A stretch of DNA of 17,303 bases from Bacteroidales bacterium (GTDB lineage Bacteria; Bacteroidota; Bacteroidia; Bacteroidales; UBA932): contig JAEEQI010000032.1 in assembly GCA_016285215.1 (NCBI GenBank), forward strand, positions 1-17,303. Direction: 5' to 3'. A model generated the notes under the pieces. It saw nothing but the letters and a program-made list of their open reading frames with translations. It was not told the origin of the DNA and made no database searches. Positions 12,132 to 17,303 of this stretch are shown here, piece by piece; the stretch's first letter is position 1, and each line of letters begins with the position of its first letter. The translations under genes and the position numbers were made by a program.

Positions 12132-15090
12132 TCTGCTGGTCTGTACCCTGCTGCTCTCCTGTGCCAAGGAGATGGATCTTTCCGTGCAGCCCGTTCAGGG
12201 TGTAAAGACGTATACCCTTACCGTGGAGGCGGGAAAGGGAGAGAGGCCCGATACCAAGGCGCTTAACATTGACGACAACAATTTGAAGGCCACCTGGACT
12301 ACGGGCGATACTGTAAAGGTATATAAAGGAGTGGCATTTCTGGGAAATCTTTTTGCCCAGGCCGATGGCAAGGAAGCCACTCTTTCCGGCACCGTCGCCG
12401 GTGATATCCAAAAAGACGATGTCCTCACGCTCAAGTTCCTGAACCCGGATTATGCCCACCAGGACGGAACGCTTGACTATATCGCCGCCCACTGCGACTT
12501 TGCCGTGGCAAGTGTCACGGTTACGAATGTGGATGAAACCACTGTCACAACCACATCGGCCTCCTTTGTCAACCAGCAAGCCATCGTGAAGTTCACCCTC
12601 AACGTGAGCGCCAAGCCCCTCAGCATCACCCTGCCCGGCGAATGCATCGCGGTAACGCCCGAATCGCCCCAAAGCGTACTCTATGTGGCCATTCCCGCCC
12701 TTTCTTCCCAAGCTGTTTCCCTGATAGCAGCTGCCGATGAGAAGGTATACGTCAAAACCGTAGACAACGTCACGCTGGCAGCCGGCAGTTACTACGCCAT
12801 TACCGCCAACCTGACGGAATCGACCAGCGATTTGCTGGTACACAACGAGGCCGAACTCCGTGCCGCGGTGCAAAAGAACAATGTAAGTATACTGTTCGCT
12901 GGCAACATCTCTACCACCAGTCTGCTCGAGATCAAGAATAGCAGGACGGTGACTATCAATATGGGCGGTTACAAGCTGGACCGCGGATGCACATCCCGTG
13001 GCAGCCAGGTCATCGTGGTGCGTACGGGCTCTAAGCTCAACCTCCGTGGCGGCACGGTAACCGGCGGCTGGGGCGGTAACGGCGGAGCCCTGGATATCGA
13101 AAACGGAACTACCGTGAACCTGACAGACGTCATCATCACCGGCAACACGGCCGATGACCGCGGCGGCGGCATCTGTATCAGAGAAGGCGGCACGCTCAAC
13201 ATGACGGGCGGCGCTATCACGGGCAATACCAGCTACGACCATACCAGCCCCAGCGGCGGTGGCGGCCTGTTCAACTTCGAAGGCGCCACGGCAACGCTCA
13301 CGAACGTCACCATCACGGGCAACGATGTCAAAATGTGGGGCGGCGGCGGTATCTGCAACTACGGCACGTTGACGCTGGACGGTTGCACCATTACCGGCAA
13401 TACCGCCATGTTTACCGGAGGCGGCATCTGGAGCGGCAACGAGAAGCACCTTCTGAAGATACGGGGTGCGAACATCATCACCGATAACACCGCCGGCGGT
13501 GTCCCCAGCAATCTCTTTATGTTGGAGCGCAGGTTGGTCACTCTCATCGGCAGCATCACCGGAAGCCACATCGGCATCACCCTGGATGTGGCTCCCAATC
13601 AGTTTACCGACGGGTATGTCACCTATCACGATGGCGAGGATCCTAATACTTTCTTTACCTGTGACCGGCCGGAAATCGAAGACCTTGTACTCATCCCGGA
13701 TGAACAGTATGTTCTCTATGTCGGGGAGGTAAAGGTGGTTAAGAAGGATCTTACCGGAAAGGTTCCTTATGTCGAACACAGTTGGGACAGTGAAAATAAA
13801 AAAGTGCTCACTACCACCAAAGTGCTCACAGAGCTGATAGATTTCAAGGCTACGCCCACCAGCGAAACGCAGTACAAAAAATTGAAATCCTCGGATTCAT
13901 ATATGGATTTAGGAACGGAAAACAGTGACCTGCACGAGTTTTATGTGGTAGATGGCGAAGAGGTGAAAGGCACTACTCTCTATGTCGTCGGCCCCAATGT
14001 GCATATCATTCTCTGTGACAAAGCCTGGCTCCACCTTATGTTTTCCATCAGTGTGAATGAAGGCCACACGGTCTATATCCACTCCCAGTCCGCCGGTTCG
14101 GACATGGGGAAAATGACAAATGACGATGGATCTTCAGATGGCGGCATCGGTGGCAATGATTGGAATAATGGTGGAAACATCGAGATACACGGCGGACTCC
14201 TCAATTTACGGGGGAATGACAGATGTGCCGCTATCGGCGGTCAATATAAGACCAATGGAAATATCACCATCTATGACGGCCGGATTACGGTTGTGGGAGG
14301 AGATTGCGCTGCTGGCATTGGCGGCGGAGGAGGGTGTGAGAATTATGGAAATATCCATATTTACGGTGGTACGATTGATGCGACAGGCGGCGACAGGGCG
14401 CTTGCCGTGGCTAGCGGCGGTGCCGGTATCGGAGGTGGGAAAGACTGTCTAAACGGTAATCTGACCATTTGGGGAGGATCCATTACCTCCAGAGGAGATG
14501 ATAATTCGGCCGGAATCGGCAGTGCTCAAATTGGAGGAGACTATGGTGCGGGGACCATCACCATCAACGGCGGTTATGTCAAGGCGTACGGAGACGCTTA
14601 TGGCGCCGGCATCGGCGGCGGCGATGGCAAGGGTGGAGGCACCCTCATCGTCAACGGCGGCCGCGTGGAGGCCTATGGCGGCACGGATGCGGCCGGCATT
14701 GGCGGCGGCGAAGGAGGCAACGGTGGTATCGTAACCATCAACGGCGGCTATGTCTATGCCGAAGGCGGCGCGGATTATGGCGCCGGTATCGGTGGCGGCG
14801 AGGACGGGGCGGGAGCCGATGTCACCATCAACGGCGGCATTGTGGTTGTCAAGTCCGGAACGTTGGGCGCAACCGGCCTCAGGGGCATCGGCCCGGGTTA
14901 CGGCAGCGACAACTACGGCCAGCTCACCCTTGGCGACAATCTGATGGTAAGCAGTTGGAATGGTAACGAAGGTCCCTATCCGGCCAATGAGCGAAAAGAC
15001 TACTGCTGGTACCGCACCCAGGCCCGAATTGAGCCCTGCACGCATCCCGGCTACACCGCCGAGACTTGTCCCTATCACGTACATCCGTAA
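12103..15090 (+). CDS. Surface lipoprotein: fimbrillin-like N-terminus plus two beta-helix repeat regions
   Basis: The 995-aa protein starts MATLRHLLGNLLVCTLLLSC, an SPII signal with lipidated Cys at residue 20. Residues about 25-240 look fimbrillin-like (Mfa/FimB type): RPDTKALN, LKATWTTGDTVKVYKG, YVAIPA and LAAGSYYAITANL. Residues about 315-470 carry TITGN/GGGI beta-helix coils. A domain at about 600-680 (FYVVDGEEV, HIILCDKAWLHL, TVYIHSQSAG) resembles the cap ahead of GAGIGGG-type helices. Eight GAGIGGG coils occupy about 689-945, and the C-terminus has a Cys/His cluster. The likely role is a surface adhesin or glycan-binding protein. I chose 12103 over the upstream in-frame ATG at 12013 because only 12103 puts the signal peptide at the N-terminus. 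The symporter starts 19 bp downstream. Confidence 0.88.
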   Translation: MATLRHLLGNLLVCTLLLSCAKEMDLSVQPVQGVKTYTLTVEAGKGERPDTKALNIDDNNLKATWTTGDTVKVYKGVAFLGNLFAQADGKEATLSGTVAGDIQKDDVLTLKFLNPDYAHQDGTLDYIAAHCDFAVASVTVTNVDETTVTTTSASFVNQQAIVKFTLNVSAKPLSITLPGECIAVTPESPQSVLYVAIPALSSQAVSLIAAADEKVYVKTVDNVTLAAGSYYAITANLTESTSDLLVHNEAELRAAVQKNNVSILFAGNISTTSLLEIKNSRTVTINMGGYKLDRGCTSRGSQVIVVRTGSKLNLRGGTVTGGWGGNGGALDIENGTTVNLTDVIITGNTADDRGGGICIREGGTLNMTGGAITGNTSYDHTSPSGGGGLFNFEGATATLTNVTITGNDVKMWGGGGICNYGTLTLDGCTITGNTAMFTGGGIWSGNEKHLLKIRGANIITDNTAGGVPSNLFMLERRLVTLIGSITGSHIGITLDVAPNQFTDGYVTYHDGEDPNTFFTCDRPEIEDLVLIPDEQYVLYVGEVKVVKKDLTGKVPYVEHSWDSENKKVLTTTKVLTELIDFKATPTSETQYKKLKSSDSYMDLGTENSDLHEFYVVDGEEVKGTTLYVVGPNVHIILCDKAWLHLMFSISVNEGHTVYIHSQSAGSDMGKMTNDDGSSDGGIGGNDWNNGGNIEIHGGLLNLRGNDRCAAIGGQYKTNGNITIYDGRITVVGGDCAAGIGGGGGCENYGNIHIYGGTIDATGGDRALAVASGGAGIGGGKDCLNGNLTIWGGSITSRGDDNSAGIGSAQIGGDYGAGTITINGGYVKAYGDAYGAGIGGGDGKGGGTLIVNGGRVEAYGGTDAAGIGGGEGGNGGIVTINGGYVYAEGGADYGAGIGGGEDGAGADVTINGGIVVVKSGTLGATGLRGIGPGYGSDNYGQLTLGDNLMVSSWNGNEGPYPANERKDYCWYRTQARIEPCTHPGYTAETCPYHVHP
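13045..13510 (+). repeat. Beta-helix repeat block 1 (TITGN / GGGI coils) within the surface lipoprotein
   Basis: The translated sequence cycles through strand motifs VIITGNTADDRGGGIC, GAITGNTSYDH...GGGGLF, VTITGNDVKMWGGGGIC and CTITGNTAMFTGGGIW, about 30 residues per coil. The GGGI plus TGN spacing resembles the coils of parallel beta-helix surface proteins such as chlamydial Pmp adhesins. This is a resemblance by pattern only. Confidence 0.75.
14166..14940 (+). repeat. Beta-helix repeat block 2 (eight GAGIGGG / INGG coils)
   Basis: Eight coils of about 28-36 residues share the pattern G-x-[IV]-x-I-x-G-G-x-[IV]-x-A-x-G-G followed by GAGIGGG. The later copies (14540-14860) are the most alike in both protein and DNA, with recurring GGCGCCGG(C/T)AT(C/T)GG(C/T)GGCGGC and ATCAACGGCGG segments. 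The earlier copies are more diverged. This gradient suggests recent internal duplication at the C-terminal end of the array. Confidence 0.8.
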
Positions 15091-15109
15091 CCAATAAAAG
15101 ACAGATCAT

Positions 15110-16477
15110 ATGAAAAACTCAACCAATCAACCTGCAAAACGCGATTCATTTGCCAGTTCGTTCGGCGTACTGGTCGCTATGGCCGGATCGGCCGTTGGAC
15201 TGGGGAACCTCTGGCGTTTCCCTTACCTGGTAGGTGAGAACGGCGGCGCCGCCTTCATCCTCATCTACCTGGGATTCGTCATCCTGGCCGGCATGCCGGT
15301 AATGCTGGCCGAATTCATCATCGGCCGAAGGGGACAGGCCAGCGCCCGCGGAGCTTTCCAAAAACTGGCCCCCGGCACCCACTGGGGCATTGTGGGCGTC
15401 CTGGGCGTCATCTGCTGCGTCTTCATCCTCTCGTTTTACTCGGTGGTGGGCGGCTGGTGCACGGAATACCTTTTCAAGTCTGTCTGCTTCGACTTTACCG
15501 AAGGAGATCCGGAGAATTTGAAGACCCTTTTCTCCTCTTTCTCCTCCTCTGTCTGGCTTCCCATCCTCTGCCACACCATCTTCCTGGGTCTGACGGCCGG
15601 GGTTGTCGTGGCCGGCGTGCAGAATGGCATTGAAAAGTTCTCCAAGGTGATGATGCCGCTGCTGTTTCTCATCATTATCGGCATTGCCGTCCGTTCCATG
15701 ACCCTTCCTGGCAGCGGCCCCGGACTCAAGTTCCTGTTCCAGCCGGATTGGTCCAAAGTGACGTCTCAAACCTTCCTGGCGGCTCTGGGACAGGCTTTCT
15801 TCTCGCTGTCGCTAGGGTCCTGTATGGTGGTTACCTATGCTTCCTATGTGAAGAAAGATGCCAACATCATCTCGCTGAGTTCACAGACGGCCATAGCCGA
15901 TACACTCTTTGCCATCATTGCCGGCTGCGCCATTATGCCGGCCGTGTTCGCCTTCGGCATCAGCCCCGGCGAGGGTCCCGACCTGGTGTTTGTAACGCTG
16001 CCGCATATCTTCGGCCAGATGCCGTTAGGTGGCGTAATTGCCATCTTCTTCTTTGTGGCGCTGCTGCTGGCCGCCCTCACCTCATCCATTTCCATGCTGG
16101 AAGTGATTGTGGCCTTCTGCATTGAGGAGTTCAAGATGAAGCGTAAGGCGGCCGTGATCGTGGTCTTCTTCTTTATCTGGATCTTGGGCTGCCTCTGCTC
16201 CCTGTCTATGGGCCCGCTCAGCAACTGGAAGATTCTGGGCAAGACCATCTTCGACTTCTTTGACTTCATATCGGCCGATTTCCTGATGCTGATTGGCGGA
16301 TTGCTGATAGTCATCTTTGCCGGCTGGAAGCTGGGCAAGGCGGCTGTGTTTGACGAACTCACCAACGGCGGAACGCACCCCGTTCCCGCCTGGCTGCTCA
16401 AGACCATCCTCTTCCTGATCCGCTATGTGGCTCCCGCTGCCCTCATAGCCATCGCCATTTTCCAGATTCACGAGTAG
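15110..16477 (+). CDS. Sodium-dependent transporter of the NSS (SNF) family
   Basis: The 455-aa integral membrane protein has the NSS signature in TM1, AMAGSAVGLGNLWRFPYL (24-40 region), followed by VGENGGAAFILIYL. It also has the TM6 segment ALGQAFFSLSLG (225-236), whose unwound part forms the substrate site in LeuT. Eleven to twelve hydrophobic helices are visible. Members import amino acids or related small amines with Na+ across the inner membrane; the substrate here cannot be read. The gene lies 19 bp after the beta-helix lipoprotein and 13 bp before a small membrane protein, so it is probably in one transcript with both. No separate promoter box is seen in the 19-bp gap. The pairing with a surface adhesin is unusual and may be incidental. 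Confidence 0.95.
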   Translation: MKNSTNQPAKRDSFASSFGVLVAMAGSAVGLGNLWRFPYLVGENGGAAFILIYLGFVILAGMPVMLAEFIIGRRGQASARGAFQKLAPGTHWGIVGVLGVICCVFILSFYSVVGGWCTEYLFKSVCFDFTEGDPENLKTLFSSFSSSVWLPILCHTIFLGLTAGVVVAGVQNGIEKFSKVMMPLLFLIIIGIAVRSMTLPGSGPGLKFLFQPDWSKVTSQTFLAALGQAFFSLSLGSCMVVTYASYVKKDANIISLSSQTAIADTLFAIIAGCAIMPAVFAFGISPGEGPDLVFVTLPHIFGQMPLGGVIAIFFFVALLLAALTSSISMLEVIVAFCIEEFKMKRKAAVIVVFFFIWILGCLCSLSMGPLSNWKILGKTIFDFFDFISADFLMLIGGLLIVIFAGWKLGKAAVFDELTNGGTHPVPAWLLKTILFLIRYVAPAALIAIAIFQIHE

Positions 16478-16490
16478 GGGAGGCCAGAAA

Positions 16491-16817
16491 ATGAATAAAG
16501 GACTTACAAAGAAGCAGTTTCAGATACAGATGGTCTCCCTGGCCATCTATATGCTGCTGGCCGTTTATTGGATAGTTTCCGGTGTACGCGATGACAGCGT
16601 CTTCCTGTGGATATTGGGAGCTGTTTACCTTGCATTCATTGTCGCTTATGCCGTCTATCTGATCATTCAACAAAAAAGACATCCGGTAGAGGACCCTGAG
16701 TTGGACAGGAAAGCCGTTGAGAATTTTAAAACCGGCACTAAGGGTATGGCGCTTGTGCTTGCCATCATTACTGTCGGTTTTATGGTTGCCTTCGGCCTTG
16801 CAGCCCTTCTGAAATAA
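16491..16817 (+). CDS. Small three-helix membrane protein downstream of the symporter
   Basis: The 108-aa protein has three predicted membrane segments: about 12-32 (IQMVSLAIYMLLAVYWIVSG), 36-59 (SVFLWILGAVYLAFIVAYAV...) and 85-107 (GMALVLAIITVGFMVAFGLA). A charged loop, QQKRHPVEDPELDRKAVENF, separates the last two. I do not recognise a family. It begins 13 bp after the symporter stop, so it is likely co-translated. Some NSS transporters need a small membrane partner (MetS of the MetPS methionine system is the known case), but MetS has a single helix and this protein is not visibly similar. A partner role is therefore a guess. The next gene is convergent. Confidence 0.75.
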   Translation: MNKGLTKKQFQIQMVSLAIYMLLAVYWIVSGVRDDSVFLWILGAVYLAFIVAYAVYLIIQQKRHPVEDPELDRKAVENFKTGTKGMALVLAIITVGFMVAFGLAALLK

Positions 16818-16858
16818 GTGTATCTTAGCCCAGCTTGGCAAGAAGCTCCGGCCATTCG

Positions 16859-17303
16859 TTATTTCTCTCTCACGTGTTTTCCGGACATATGGTCAATCTT
16901 TATTTCCAGAATGAGCGCATTACCCGCATTCCTTGCCATATCGCTCTCAATGTCATATCCTTCCGGGAAATACTTGGCGCCAATCAGACGCAGCAGCCGG
17001 TCCTTTTCTTCATTTTCGGACACCACTGAAATATGTCCGAAACAGATGACGCTGGTAAAGCAGTTCCACCACTCTCCCGGGTTCTTCACTGGTTCCGAGA
17101 GAACCGTAAAGCAAACCTTATTATTGGCCCGGATGGCATCCAGCTTATGCCCCTCCTTGGCACAGTGGAAGTAAATCTTTCCGTCCAGATACAGGTAATT
17201 GACGGGCAGCCCGTACGGATAACCGTTTTCTCCGTGTACTGCCAGAATACCGCGTTGTGCCGATGACAGGAGCTCCTCACACTCCTGAGTTGTGGCGGCT
17301 TGT
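16859..17303 (-). CDS. Pyridoxamine-5'-phosphate-oxidase/NimA-like flavin-binding protein (C-terminal part, cut by window edge)
   Basis: The reverse strand is open from the edge (codon phase from 17302) for 147 residues to TAA at 16859. Visible family motifs are RGILAVHGENGYPYGLPVNY and LYLDGKIYFHCAKEGHKLDA, then IRANNKVCFTVLSE. These are the split-barrel strands and the GHK-x-D-x-[IL] flavin-contact region of the PNPOx-like/NimA group. The tail, ending IDHMSGKHVREK, is also typical. Relatives bind FMN or haem, and some reduce nitroimidazoles, but the actual substrate cannot be inferred. The N-terminus and its catalytic-region residues lie beyond the window. The gene converges on the small membrane-protein gene with a 41-bp gap. 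Confidence 0.88.
   Translation of the reverse strand, partial: QAATTQECEELLSSAQRGILAVHGENGYPYGLPVNYLYLDGKIYFHCAKEGHKLDAIRANNKVCFTVLSEPVKNPGEWWNCFTSVICFGHISVVSENEEKDRLLRLIGAKYFPEGYDIESDMARNAGNALILEIKIDHMSGKHVREK

Noticed and set aside
12121..13779. 552-aa open frame on the minus strand opposite the beta-helix lipoprotein
   Set aside because: Mirror of a repeat-rich gene. The signal peptide and repeat pattern support the plus strand.
13045..14940. CRISPR array or tandem non-coding repeats
   Set aside because: The repeats are in frame, imperfect and protein-level (beta-helix coils), with no spacer structure.
16818..16858. Terminator between the convergent genes
   Set aside because: Only a weak AGCTT/AAGCT inverted repeat and no T run; not enough to call.

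Overview
The window is a piece of a Bacteroidales-type chromosome with moderately high GC. The evidence is a SusC/SusD pair, a XylR-type sensor fused to an AraC HTH, a fimbrillin-like lipoprotein, SPII lipoproteins, and several matches to the Bacteroidetes -7 promoter box TAnnTTTG. Genus cannot be settled from the sequence alone.

Minus strand, 11641 down to 1: a polysaccharide-utilisation locus (PUL) and its regulator. A short operon encodes an outer-membrane beta-barrel protein (10787-11641) and, 3 bp later, a XylR-like regulator (9614-10783). The PUL operon follows: a GH2 lipoprotein with the exo-beta-D-glucosaminidase signature (7025-9541), a PhoA-family alkaline phosphatase (5846-7015), a GH20 beta-N-acetylhexosaminidase with a PA14-like tail (3723-5849), SusC (512-3682) and the start of SusD (1-499, cut by the window edge). 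Gaps are 9 bp, an ATGA overlap, 40 bp and 12 bp, so these look like one transcript. A -7 box sits just upstream of GH2. Further upstream, across the end of the regulator gene, is a 12/14-identical direct repeat spaced exactly 21 bp, the spacing expected of an AraC-family activator site. The enzymes point to a GlcNAc/GlcN-containing beta-glycan such as partially deacetylated chitin or another amino-sugar polymer. The co-transcribed phosphatase raises the possibility of a phosphorylated amino-sugar glycan.

Plus strand, about 11749 to 16817: a divergent unit. Two TAnnTTTG boxes precede a 59-codon ORF that joins a lipoprotein leader to the tail of an AraC HTH domain. A 48-aa Bacteroidales-type small peptide follows. 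Its 3' end overlaps the start of a 995-aa surface lipoprotein made of a fimbrillin-like N-terminus, two kinds of beta-helix repeat and a Cys/His-rich C-terminus. Directly downstream are an NSS (SNF) family sodium symporter and a 108-aa three-helix membrane protein.

The right edge carries the C-terminal part of a convergent, minus-strand flavin-binding protein of the pyridoxamine-phosphate-oxidase/NimA type.

The best candidates for something undescribed are the phosphatase-containing glucosaminidase PUL with its readable operator, and the small-ORF/fimbrillin-beta-helix locus.
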